Below are positions 1-6,137 of a stretch of 9,229 nt of DNA, one piece after another (the first letter of the stretch is position 1; each line of letters opens with the position of its first letter). Origin of the DNA: Lysobacterales bacterium. Its GTDB lineage: Bacteria > Pseudomonadota > Gammaproteobacteria > Xanthomonadales > Marinicellaceae. Made by a program: the position numbers and the translations under genes. The stretch spans positions 1 through 9,229 of the forward strand of contig JALWML010000623.1 of the NCBI GenBank assembly GCA_027083915.1, given 5' to 3'. The notes beneath the pieces were generated by a model. That model made no database searches. It was not told where the DNA came from and worked only from the letters and a program-made list of their open reading frames with translations.

Positions 1-1397
1 CTAAAATGCCGTTTACCGGCATGAGAAAGAGTCACAAATCTAACGTCATTGTAGCTGTAGATATTACTGAAATAAAAGAGTACGAGAAAAAAATAATTAA
101 CCTAGCTCACTATAATCAAGTGACAGCACTACCCAATAAAGTACTTTTTAAAACACGGCTCGAACAATCAATAAAACATGTTGAGACTCATGGAAAAACA
201 GGTGCCTTATTATTAATTGATTTAGATGAGTTTAAAAGCATAAATGGATTGCACGGTTATTCTATCGGTGATGCATTAATCAGAGCACTGGTCAAGAGGT
301 TCAATAAGAAGTTACATGACTACAAAACATTGGCTCATTTGGGCGGTGATGAATTTGTTATTGATATTCCAGAATTACACAAGGAAGCGGTAGTCGCAGA
401 AGTGCTAGCTGTACAATTCACAGAGTTAGTACAAGCGATGATTTCGAAACCTTTGGTTGTAGAAGAAATGGTGTTTGAAGTAACGGCGTGTGTTGGAATC
501 GCTTTATATCCAAGGGATGGTATAACTGAAGAAAAATTGATACAGCGACTTGGAACAGCCTTAAATGAAGCCAAGAGTAAAGGAATGAATAACCTAAAGG
601 TTTTTAACAGAATTTTAGAAAGGAAAGTACGGCTCAATCACTCTTTAGAATCAGAATTAAGGTCGGCTTTGGCTAATAACCAGTTTGTGATTCATTACCA
701 GCCAATTTTGGCAGCAGACAGTGCGAAGGCTGTTGGCGCAGAAGCTTTGATTCGCTGGAATCACCCGACCAAAGGAGTCATTGGACCAGCTGATTTTATT
801 GACGTTGCTGAAAAGATACGACTGATTGTACAAATAGGGGACTGGGTTTTAGAACAAGCCTGCAAGCGAATCCGAGAAAATATAATAGCAGGAAGAAAAG
901 ATTTCTTTATTGCTGTCAATGTATCAGTGTTGCAAATTAAAAATAAATATTTTTTCCAAAGAATGTCAAATTTGATAAGCCAATATGATATTCCAGCAAA
1001 TCACATAGAACTTGAGATTACAGAATCTGTCTTGATGGAGGACATTTCTTTATCTATTTCATTATTCAATAAGTTAAAATTACTTGGAATCAAGATATCA
1101 ATAGATGATTTTGGTACTGGTTATTCATCTTTTAGTTATTTAATTAAGCTTCCTATCGATAAAATAAAAATTGATCAATCGTTTGTAAAAAATCTACCCA
1201 ATGATAATAACAGTGCAACCATTGTCAAAACCATAATAAATATGGCACATGAACTTGAAATGAAAATTGTAGCAGAAGGTGTTGAAACTCAAGAACAATA
1301 TGAATTTCTTGCTAATGAAGGATGCCAGTTTTTCCAAGGTTATTATTTGCATAGACCTTTGGAATACTATGAGATTATCCAAAAATCTCTGATTTAA
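1..1397 (+). CDS. GGDEF-EAL cyclic-di-GMP signalling protein, 5' end outside window
   Basis: Cytoplasmic or membrane-linked enzyme of c-di-GMP turnover. Numbering from the first ATG in the window (base 6), residues 1-28 end in a VDITEIKEYE stretch typical of the C-terminal edge of a PAS/PAC sensor domain. The frame is open to base 3, so the real start is almost certainly upstream. GGDEF domain about 37-200: DLDEFK (72-77) and an intact GGDEF (113-117) are present, but the inhibitory RxxD site before it reads HDYK, so product inhibition is probably lost. EAL domain about 212-460: EAL at 246-248, VNVS near 304, EITE 337-340, DDFGTGYS 367-374, KID near 388, VAEGVE 422-427 and a closing QGY. All the usual phosphodiesterase residues are present, so net hydrolysis of c-di-GMP is the likelier activity. 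Host gene, outside the inserted element. Confidence 0.93.
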   Translation, partial: KMPFTGMRKSHKSNVIVAVDITEIKEYEKKIINLAHYNQVTALPNKVLFKTRLEQSIKHVETHGKTGALLLIDLDEFKSINGLHGYSIGDALIRALVKRFNKKLHDYKTLAHLGGDEFVIDIPELHKEAVVAEVLAVQFTELVQAMISKPLVVEEMVFEVTACVGIALYPRDGITEEKLIQRLGTALNEAKSKGMNNLKVFNRILERKVRLNHSLESELRSALANNQFVIHYQPILAADSAKAVGAEALIRWNHPTKGVIGPADFIDVAEKIRLIVQIGDWVLEQACKRIRENIIAGRKDFFIAVNVSVLQIKNKYFFQRMSNLISQYDIPANHIELEITESVLMEDISLSISLFNKLKLLGIKISIDDFGTGYSSFSYLIKLPIDKIKIDQSFVKNLPNDNNSATIVKTIINMAHELEMKIVAEGVETQEQYEFLANEGCQFFQGYYLHRPLEYYEIIQKSLI

Positions 1398-1506
1398 AAT
1401 TAAGAGAGACCTTGTACGATTAAATCTATAATAACTAAATTATCCCACAAACCTCGCAACTTTTGCGTTAATCAAATTTTATCTTCTTCTCAAACTCAAC
1501 TTATTG

Positions 1507-1512
1507 TAAAAT
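1507..1512 (+). promoter_or_regulatory. Possible -10 box of the tRNA-Arg gene
   Basis: TAAAAT sits 16 nt before the mature 5' end of the tRNA, as expected for a -10 element. I see no good -35 at 17 nt spacing. The interval between the EAL gene and the tRNA (1398-1527) otherwise shows no convincing terminator or ORF. Confidence 0.3.
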
Positions 1513-1527
1513 CATAGTTTCTTGTGC

Positions 1528-1604
1528 GCGCTTGTAGCTCAGTAGGATAGAGCGACCGCCTCCTAAGCGGTAGGCCAGGGGTTCGATTCCCTTCAAGCGC
1601 GCCA
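1528..1604 (+). tRNA. tRNA-Arg(CCU), with encoded CCA
   Basis: The cloverleaf folds completely. The acceptor stem is GCGCTTG (1528-1534) with CAAGCGC (1594-1600). The D stem is GCTC/GAGC. The anticodon stem is ACCGC/GCGGT around the loop CTCCTAA, giving anticodon CCT (1562-1564), which reads AGG (Arg). The T stem is AGGGG/CCCTT with loop TTCGATT. The discriminator is G1601 and CCA is encoded at 1602-1604. The gene is intact although an element is inserted at its 3' end, because the left copy of the att core (1589-1607) restores the T-arm 3' side, acceptor strand and CCA. A remnant of that 3' end is left at 7266-7284. Confidence 0.97.
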
Positions 1605-1607
1605 TTT
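1589..1607 (+). repeat. attL core, 19-bp direct repeat
   Basis: CCCTTCAAGCGCGCCATTT is identical to 7266-7284. It starts in the T stem of tRNA-Arg, runs through the acceptor strand and CCA, and ends 3 bases beyond. The flanking bases differ (T1588 against G7265, T1608 against A7285), which fixes the core limits. Confidence 0.95.
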
Positions 1608-1717
1608 TCACATCTAGTAAAGTTCATTAAAATCCATCTTATCATACTAAAACCCCGTAAACAAAGGCTTTTGTGTCTATTAAGGTCTAAAGAGAATTAT
1701 TGCCATCCAGTAAAAAA

Positions 1718-1760
1718 AGGGGTACAATAAAGGGGTACAAAAAAAGTCAAAGGGGTACAA
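1718..1760 (+). repeat. Three AGGGGTACAA direct repeats, putative integrase arm sites
   Basis: Exact copies of AGGGGTACAA lie at 1718-1727, 1731-1740 and 1751-1760, with offsets of 13 and 20 bases, between attL and the integrase start. A further exact copy lies at the opposite end of the element (7174-7183). Repeats of this kind near both att sites are typical arm-type binding sites for the N-terminal domain of P4-type integrases. The third copy also pairs with the CCCC just after it (1752-1755 with 1762-1765) in a small hairpin directly before the int start codon. Binding is inferred. Confidence 0.65.
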
Positions 1761-1772
1761 ACCCCAAAAGCC

Positions 1773-3038
1773 ATGAAATCAGAGCCTAAAAAATACGATA
1801 AAAAACCATTAACTGATGCAGAGATAAAATCCTTTAAGCCAAAAGAAAAGCCATACAAGAAAAGTGATTCTCTTGGATTGTATTTATTAATTCATCCAAA
1901 CGGGTCAAAATACTGGCGATTGAAATATAAAATCTATGGTAAAGAAAAAGTTTATGCTATTGGTAAATATCCATTAGTAGGGTTGTCAGATGCAAGAAGG
2001 GCGCGCTATGAAGCAAAGAAACTTATCAATGATGGCATAGACCCCACAGATGCGCGTAAAAGTGAGTATAAGCGATTAGAACAAATACATAGCAACACTT
2101 TTGAGAAAGTTGCGCTTAGATGGCATGAGAAAATGGCTCAAACAAAATGGAAAGAATCTAACGCAAAGGATATTTTGAGAGTAATGAAACGCGATTTACT
2201 TCCTTTCTTAGGTAAGATGCCAGTGCAAAAAATAACGCCGTTACGATTAGAAAAGGTATTGCAGAAAATCGAAAAGCGTGGAGCATTAGAATTATTGAGA
2301 AAACAAAGACAGCGGTGTTTTCAGATTTTTAAATTTGCCATCAAAGAGGGTTTATGTGAAATAAATCCAGCAGCCACTTTAGAATTTCCACGAGCGACTA
2401 AAAAATATTTCAATTGCATTGATATTGAGGAGTTACCTAAATTATTAAAAGACATTAATAATTTTGAGGGTGATGTAGTTATAAAGTATGCCATTCAATT
2501 AATAATGCTAACCGCTTTGCGTACTGAAGAACACAGGCACATGCAATGGTCATGGATTGACTTTGATGATGAAACCTTAACAGTTCCAGCAAATAGGCTT
2601 AAATGGTGGCGTAAATTTAAAGACCCCAAAAGAGTGCATATTGTGCCATTACCAAAACAAGCCATTAAAATACTAAGGCAGTTACAAGAAATTAACGGTC
2701 AATACAAGCATGTCTTTGCATCCCCGATAAAACCGCAACAATGTATAAGCAATAATGCCATGCTCTATAACCTTTACCGCATGGGCTACCACAACCGCCA
2801 CACGATCCACGCAATGAGAAGTTTATTTTCAACATTGTGCAACACCAAAGGCTTCAACAAAGACCACATAGAATCCGCATTAACACATACGGTTGATGAT
2901 ACGCGCCACGATTACAACAAGAGCATCTATTTACCCCAAAGGCGGAGAATAATGAGATGGTATGCCGATAAGCTCGATAACCTCACTAAAGAGCCTGAAA
3001 TCATTCCTATTAACAGAGTAAACAAAAAGACAAGCTGA
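1773..3038 (+). CDS. int: P4-type tyrosine recombinase / integrase
   Basis: Site-specific recombinase expected to integrate and excise this element at tRNA-Arg(CCU). Its 421 aa are normal for the P4-like family. Residues about 11-95 form the DUF4102-type arm-binding domain, with LTDAEIKSFKPKEKPYK and SLGLYLLIHPNGSKYWR. Residues about 105-205 are the SAM-like core-binding domain. The catalytic domain (about 215-400) shows R250 in TALRTEE, K277, H346 and R349 in HAMRS, H372 in LTH, and Tyr381 in the YNKSIYL motif, followed by the family's closing RRRIMRWYADKLD. All active-site positions are present, so it is probably functional. The start is the only ATG after an in-frame stop at 1728-1730. It has no clear Shine-Dalgarno sequence and lies 12 nt after the last arm repeat, which suggests weak or autoregulated translation. 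Confidence 0.96.
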   Translation: MKSEPKKYDKKPLTDAEIKSFKPKEKPYKKSDSLGLYLLIHPNGSKYWRLKYKIYGKEKVYAIGKYPLVGLSDARRARYEAKKLINDGIDPTDARKSEYKRLEQIHSNTFEKVALRWHEKMAQTKWKESNAKDILRVMKRDLLPFLGKMPVQKITPLRLEKVLQKIEKRGALELLRKQRQRCFQIFKFAIKEGLCEINPAATLEFPRATKKYFNCIDIEELPKLLKDINNFEGDVVIKYAIQLIMLTALRTEEHRHMQWSWIDFDDETLTVPANRLKWWRKFKDPKRVHIVPLPKQAIKILRQLQEINGQYKHVFASPIKPQQCISNNAMLYNLYRMGYHNRHTIHAMRSLFSTLCNTKGFNKDHIESALTHTVDDTRHDYNKSIYLPQRRRIMRWYADKLDNLTKEPEIIPINRVNKKTS

Positions 3039-3084
3039 TGCGATTGGCTAACTAAAGGAACAAAGAGAATCTAGGCTCATTACC

Positions 3085-3126
3085 GAACCGCTGGCACTTT
3101 CACAGCGTGGTTCTCTTTTTTATTTG
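3085..3126 (+). terminator. Rho-independent terminator after int
   Basis: GAACCGCTG (3085-3093) can pair with CAGCGTGGTTC (3103-3113) through a short bulge, and CTTTTTTATTT follows. It separates int from the next gene, which has its own ribosome-binding site. Outer bases AAAGAGAA (3062-3069) and TTCTCTTT (3111-3118) could form a competing longer stem, so attenuation is also possible. Confidence 0.65.
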
Positions 3127-3151
3127 AAAGGTTACTGCGAAAGGGTAGCGA

Positions 3152-4108
3152 ATGAGCAAAGATAAAATAGAAAAGCCAGGTTGGTTTAGCGCGGAAAAAT
3201 ATGATGATGCTTATAATTTCACTAAAGAACAATGGTTTGAACAAGTGGCAATCAGATTTTTTCTTTATCAAGTTTCAATTTATGATAAAAACTATCAAGT
3301 GTTTGTTAATCATTTTGAAAAAATAAAAGAACAAAAAAAACCTTTTATTGAATCACCTGAATCTATCCTGATTTTTATTGAGCTACTTCAAAAGCCATTA
3401 TTAAATAATCGAGTGAAAACTATTGGTGATTTACTGATGCGTAATGATACCAATCAAATAATATTACCCAACTTATGGAGTACTACCACAAGCGAAGTTA
3501 CAAAGAATTTTGCAATACTTAAAAATAGTAAAAATGAATTTGAAAGTATCGCTGATATTAATAATTGGCATAAAGAAAACAGTAACTTTTCGATGTCACC
3601 AGTTAATAAATTAAGAACAAGAGCAATTGACGACCTATTAAATGATGACATTCTAGGTAGAGCGCATTTGACAGTTGATTTGAATGGAACTAAAAAGGAA
3701 ATTAAAAAAGATTTTGATAGCTGGCTTGAACATTCAAAAAGCCATTTTGACAAAGGAGCAAAAAGACAATTATTGTCAGATACAAAAATTAGAATATGGG
3801 CTAATGACAGAATATTAGCTTACCTTGATTTATTAATATGGTGCAAGCTAGAAAAAATTGAAATTGGCACAAATAAAATTCTAACAGAAGAAAGGTTAGT
3901 TGAATGGGTCGATGTAAGAATTGATTATGAAATCAACAATGCAAAAAATGAATTAAACAAGTTAAAAAATAAATTAATGACTTTCAATTCAATAATAAAT
4001 TTATACAAATATGCTTTTGGTAGTATGTCACAACAACAAATTAGTAGGACTTTTACAAGATTTATAAAAAAACGTCAAATTGATTTATCTGATTTATTTT
4101 CAGGTTAA
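3152..4108 (+). CDS. DUF6387-like protein of unknown function
   Basis: 318 aa, soluble, no signal peptide or membrane segment. I recognise the pattern of the DUF6387 family by memory of its motifs, not by a search. These are an N-terminal WFSAEKYDDA, then ending W in EQWFEQVAIR (residues 11-35), the AHLTVDL strand (171-177) followed by KKDFDSWL (185-192), and the hallmark W216 plus ILAYLDLLIW (221-230). Members are commonly found beside P4-type integrases in gammaproteobacterial islands, the position here. Their function is unknown to me. The start has a good ribosome-binding site, AAGGG at 3141-3145, 6 nt upstream. By eye the gene is more AT-rich and lysine/asparagine-rich than int, which fits separately acquired cargo. 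It may be a defence or accessory gene, but nothing in the sequence proves that. Confidence 0.6.
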   Translation: MSKDKIEKPGWFSAEKYDDAYNFTKEQWFEQVAIRFFLYQVSIYDKNYQVFVNHFEKIKEQKKPFIESPESILIFIELLQKPLLNNRVKTIGDLLMRNDTNQIILPNLWSTTTSEVTKNFAILKNSKNEFESIADINNWHKENSNFSMSPVNKLRTRAIDDLLNDDILGRAHLTVDLNGTKKEIKKDFDSWLEHSKSHFDKGAKRQLLSDTKIRIWANDRILAYLDLLIWCKLEKIEIGTNKILTEERLVEWVDVRIDYEINNAKNELNKLKNKLMTFNSIINLYKYAFGSMSQQQISRTFTRFIKKRQIDLSDLFSG

Positions 4109-4118
4109 ATCATCCTCA

Positions 4119-4141
4119 GAACTTTTTTTAAAAAAAAGTTC
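4119..4141. repeat. Inverted repeat GAAC-T7-A8-GTTC
   Basis: A 23-bp near-perfect palindrome with 11-bp arms lies between the DUF6387-like gene and alpA. It could act as a terminator in either direction or as an operator for the alpA promoter region. No U-tract follows on either strand beyond the stem's own A/T runs, so terminator activity is uncertain. The remaining interval to alpA (4142-4240) should hold the alpA promoter, but I see no convincing -35/-10 pair. Confidence 0.45.
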
Positions 4142-4240
4142 ACTTCATAGAATTTTACAATTAAATAAACTGCATTCTGTACCTAGATGATACGTATTGA
4201 GCATTTAGGGTTTTTAACTAAACTAACAGGAGCAAATACC

Positions 4241-4432
4241 ATGAGTAATACAAAAAGATTACTACGATTACCACAAGTTTTAAAAGCAACTGGCTTAAAG
4301 AAAAGTACATTCTATAAACTGGTTTCACAAAATCAATTTTCTAAAGGTGTAAACATTTCCGCAAGATGTAAGGCTTGGGATAGTCAAGAAATTGACAATT
4401 GGATTAAATCCAAGTTGGAGCAAGCAGCATGA
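4241..4432 (+). CDS. alpA: AlpA-family transcriptional regulator
   Basis: Small DNA-binding regulator of 63 aa, typical AlpA/MerR-like length. LLRLPQVLKATGLKKSTFYKL (about residues 7-27) is the characteristic helix-turn-helix. The C-terminal WDSQEIDNWIKSKLEQA is the family's usual closing helix. In P4-like elements and Gram-negative PICIs, AlpA activates excision or int expression and induction of the element, and the same role is inferred here. I chose ATG 4241 over the in-frame ATG at 4187 because AGGAG (4228-4232) lies 8 nt before it and the protein then begins like its relatives. It overlaps the next gene by 4 nt (ATGA), so the two are translationally coupled. Confidence 0.9.
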   Translation: MSNTKRLLRLPQVLKATGLKKSTFYKLVSQNQFSKGVNISARCKAWDSQEIDNWIKSKLEQAA

Positions 4433-4782
4433 CTTCTACATTAGCATTAACGGTGGCATTATCACCACCAAGGCAAAGACTTGTTAAGTGCCTTTTTAAA
4501 CGCCCTCATAGCACGTATGAATTGCAGAGCAAGATTGGTGCAATGAATGTTCCAGACCATGTAATGTGGTTGCGTAGGCATTTAAACTTAACTATTCCAT
4601 GTGAATTAAAACCAATGATTAACAGAGATGGTAAACAGATTAAATCGGGTGAATATTCATTTATTGGAATTGATAAAGAGAAAATTAAAACTTTATCGGG
4701 GATGGGTGAGATTATCCCCGAGAATAAAAAGCTTAATGATAATAGTACCGAGGTTCAAGATGACAAACATAATAAACCTTGA
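4429..4782 (+). CDS. Putative winged-helix (HTH_39-like) DNA-binding protein
   Basis: 117 aa, soluble. Residues about 14-84 have the layout of the phage-type winged helix HTH_39: PRQRLVKCLFKRPHSTYELQ, then a recognition-like helix ending in VMWLRRHLNL, then a short beta wing (PCELKPMINRDG...GEYSFIGI). The last 30 residues are polar and probably disordered. It is coupled to alpA by a 4-nt ATGA overlap and overlaps the next start by 23 nt, so all three genes form one operon. A role in control of excision or replication is plausible but not shown. The 3' part of the gene carries a strong inverted repeat (4696-4721). Confidence 0.65.
   Translation: MTSTLALTVALSPPRQRLVKCLFKRPHSTYELQSKIGAMNVPDHVMWLRRHLNLTIPCELKPMINRDGKQIKSGEYSFIGIDKEKIKTLSGMGEIIPENKKLNDNSTEVQDDKHNKP
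4696..4721. repeat. GC-rich perfect hairpin inside the winged-helix gene
   Basis: TCGGGGAT (4696-4703) and ATCCCCGA (4714-4721) are perfect 8-bp inverted repeats around a 10-nt loop, unusual in this AT-rich context. The hairpin lies within codons of the winged-helix gene and ends 38 nt before the start of the 160-aa gene. Confidence 0.6.
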
Positions 4783-5242
4783 TAAGGCTAATTATAATGC
4801 CAAACGTACGCACAGGCAACGAGTAAATGAAATCATGGATGGTTTCATTCCCTTGATACCTCAAGGGCAATATGAAAGTGTTATGACTGAATTTTACACT
4901 GCCAATATTGTAGGTACGCCTAAAGTGGTTTTGTTATTTACAATTATTGATTTTGGTGAATATGAGGGGGTAATTATTCCGCGCTATTATGCAGTTAAAA
5001 GACTTACAAGCAAACAAGGCTTGAATGGTTCATTTATCGCTAAACCTCGTGGAGCATTTGCAGATGATTATTTTATGATGCGACCTGATGCACCAAGACT
5101 AAGAAAAGACCAAATACCAATGACCACTTTACAGAATAAGCCAATGGTGATAACCGTTGGCACTGTAGAGAAAAACAACAAGCAAGTTAAATATAAAGAA
5201 CAGCAAAAATATTCAGTTGTGCGAAAAGTGAGATTAATTTAA
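4760..5242 (+). CDS. Conserved island protein of unknown function, 160 aa
   Basis: I do not know its function. The start is ATG 4760, supported by GAGGT about 6 nt upstream. An in-frame ATG at 4628 would bury 44 residues in the upstream gene without such a site. The sequence is beta-rich: IPQGQYESVMTEFYTA (33-48), then PKVVLLFTIIDFGEYEG (54-70), the distinctive IPRYYAVKRL (73-82), a QIPM turn (118-121) and terminal strands PMVITVGTV...YSVVRKVRLI. The pattern 'pGxY...KLvLxFxIxdxGeyxG...RYYxVkrL' recurs from memory in proteins of proteobacterial islands. It loosely recalls the DUF669-type phage proteins proposed to bind single-stranded DNA. An OB-like DNA-binding role in replication is a guess. 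It is the third gene of the alpA operon. Confidence 0.7.
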   Translation: MTNIINLDKANYNAKRTHRQRVNEIMDGFIPLIPQGQYESVMTEFYTANIVGTPKVVLLFTIIDFGEYEGVIIPRYYAVKRLTSKQGLNGSFIAKPRGAFADDYFMMRPDAPRLRKDQIPMTTLQNKPMVITVGTVEKNNKQVKYKEQQKYSVVRKVRLI

Positions 5243-5258
5243 TAAAGGGTTTCCTTGA

Positions 5259-5324
5259 ATGGTTTTAGTGTTTGTTATTGCTTTTGCTATTGTTACTGTT
5301 ACTGCAACTGCAAGTGCAACTTAA
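5259..5324 (+). CDS. Possible 21-aa hydrophobic peptide
   Basis: ATG 5259 opens 22 codons that translate as a hydrophobic, Ala/Val/Thr-rich peptide (MVLVFVIAFAIVTV...). It ends at TAA 5322-5324. AAGGG (5245-5249) is a plausible ribosome-binding site 9 nt upstream, and the ORF begins 16 bases after the 160-aa gene. It could be a membrane micropeptide or a decayed signal-peptide-like remnant. Such a short ORF may also be chance. Confidence 0.3.
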   Translation: MVLVFVIAFAIVTVTATASAT

Positions 5325-5510
5325 AATAGGAAAATCAAAGGCTTTAAAATCAACAACCATAAGGCTTTGAAGCACATTGAAAACTAAAACTGAATGTGAA
5401 ACATTTTAAACAAATAACCATGGGGTAAAGTTTGGTTATATTACTTACTAACTAAGAAACGGGGCAATCTTAACTGGTTGCCCTCCCAAAAAACAAAAGG
5501 TAAATGAATC
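5325..5510. other. Non-coding interval with two hairpins upstream of the packaging genes
   Basis: No ORF of useful length is seen. It holds the inverted repeat ATAACCA/TGGTTAT (5414-5420 with 5433-5439, loop 12 nt) and an 8-bp stem GGGCAATC/GGTTGCCC (5462-5469 with 5476-5483, one G-U pair, loop 6 nt). It also holds two copies of AAGGCTTT about 26 bases apart near 5338-5371. In an otherwise gene-packed element this is a candidate for the late-operon leader, replication origin or packaging site. None is proven. Confidence 0.4.
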
Positions 5511-5678
5511 ATGAACAACCAAAAGAAAAAAAAGACATTCAAAACGAATTGTCATAACTGCACAGGCAGTGGCAAACAATCCGATCCACTTGGATTGATT
5601 TTCAATATTAGAAATTGTACTAAAACAAAATGCACATCATGGCAATTTAGAGAATATAAACTAGGTGGTCAAATATGA
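5511..5678 (+). CDS. Small four-cysteine zinc-finger protein, Ogr/Delta-like
   Basis: 55 aa, basic N-terminus. Cysteines 14, 17, 36 and 41 give C-x2-C-x18-C-x4-C, followed by TSWQFREY. The P2 Ogr / P4 Delta late-gene activators have C-x2-C-x22-C-x4-C followed by a similar aromatic/Tyr segment, so the topology matches with a finger 4 residues shorter. Those proteins activate late (structural) promoters, and P4 Delta works on helper genes. If this is a relative it could activate the helper's or its own late genes. AAAAGG (5495-5500) lies 10 nt before ATG 5511. The 3' end overlaps the TerS start by 4 nt (ATGA), so it is co-expressed with the packaging gene. A generic zinc ribbon is the alternative. 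Too short for many annotation pipelines. Confidence 0.55.
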   Translation: MNNQKKKKTFKTNCHNCTGSGKQSDPLGLIFNIRNCTKTKCTSWQFREYKLGGQI

Positions 5679-5989
5679 GAATAAAAAACAGAGGGCGACC
5701 ACCCAAGTTTAACAACTCCGATGATATGCAAAAAATTATAGAATCTTACTTTGACCAATTTGATACCAGGTTAATTAAATCAAATCACGTTATGCCTACC
5801 ATGTCAGGGTTGGCACAGGCATTAGGTATGGATAGAAGAACACTTTTAAATTATTCAAAAAGAAGAGAGTTTTCTCGCCCCGTAAAAAGAGCAAAGCAAA
5901 GAGTTGAAATGGCTTTAGAGAAGGCATTATATGGAAAGAATGTAAAGGGCGTAATATTTAATTTAAAGAACAATTTCGGCTGGAAATAA
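5675..5989 (+). CDS. terS: Phage terminase small subunit, GP3-type DNA-packaging protein
   Basis: The small terminase recognises the packaging site and presents DNA to the large-subunit motor. Its 104 aa carry the family pattern: RGRPPKFNN (6-14), an acidic/aromatic helix KIIESYFDQFD (20-30), a helix-turn-helix PTMSGLAQALGMDRRTLLNY (41-60), KRAKQRVEMALEKALYGKNVKGVIFNLKNNFGWK (71-104). The FNLKNNFGWK ending is where relatives usually continue for another 40-60 residues to about 150 aa. Here a TAA follows immediately, so the C-terminal region that normally contacts the large subunit appears to be missing. A neighbouring frame stays open through this point to 6137. The ribosome-binding site AGGTGG is 6 nt upstream, inside the zinc-finger gene. 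No large terminase is present, so it must act with a helper phage's motor if functional. Confidence 0.82.
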   Translation: MRIKNRGRPPKFNNSDDMQKIIESYFDQFDTRLIKSNHVMPTMSGLAQALGMDRRTLLNYSKRREFSRPVKRAKQRVEMALEKALYGKNVKGVIFNLKNNFGWK

Positions 5990-6137
5990 GGGTATTTCTA
6001 GACCAATACACGCGCGTAACTTATTAAGGTTTATTTCCCACTATAAAAAAGAGTTTTCCGAAGCCGTAAAAAAGGACTGTTTCAAGGACTTTTTGCAGTC
6101 AGTCACACACGGCAAGGATATTGTTTTAAGTGGTTAG
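5984..6137 (+). other. Open frame continuing terS in the +1 frame, possible displaced C-terminus
   Basis: From the terS stop region the +1 frame is open to TAG 6135-6137 with no ATG, GTG or TTG start near its beginning. It reads about 50 residues with protein-like character (HARNLLRFISHYKKEFSEAVKKD and on). Removing one A from the AAATAA at the terS end would give a protein of about 153 aa, the usual length of this TerS family. Either a recent frameshift truncated terS, a +1 recoding event is used, or the frame is open by chance. Its end overlaps the convergent membrane-protein gene by 12 nt. No terminator is evident between them. Confidence 0.3.

Noticed and set aside
335..637. Minus-strand ORF of 100 codons inside the GGDEF-EAL gene
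   Set aside because: Antisense shadow of a gene with every catalytic motif in place; no ribosome-binding site or family pattern.
3454..3753. Minus-strand ORF of 99 codons inside the DUF6387-like gene
   Set aside because: Low-complexity Ser/Leu shadow of a better-supported forward gene.
4187..4240. Longer AlpA start at ATG 4187
   Set aside because: ATG 4241 has AGGAG at ideal spacing and gives the normal AlpA length.
4628..4759. 44-residue N-terminal extension of the 160-aa protein
   Set aside because: It lies wholly inside the winged-helix gene without a ribosome-binding site; ATG 4760 has GAGGT at good spacing.
5963..5969. TTTAAAG heptamer at the end of terS as a -1 frameshift site
   Set aside because: It fits X-XXY-YYZ in the right phase, but the -1 frame ends after about 20 codons with no family-like sequence, and no clear downstream stimulatory structure is seen. 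The longer open frame is +1, not -1.
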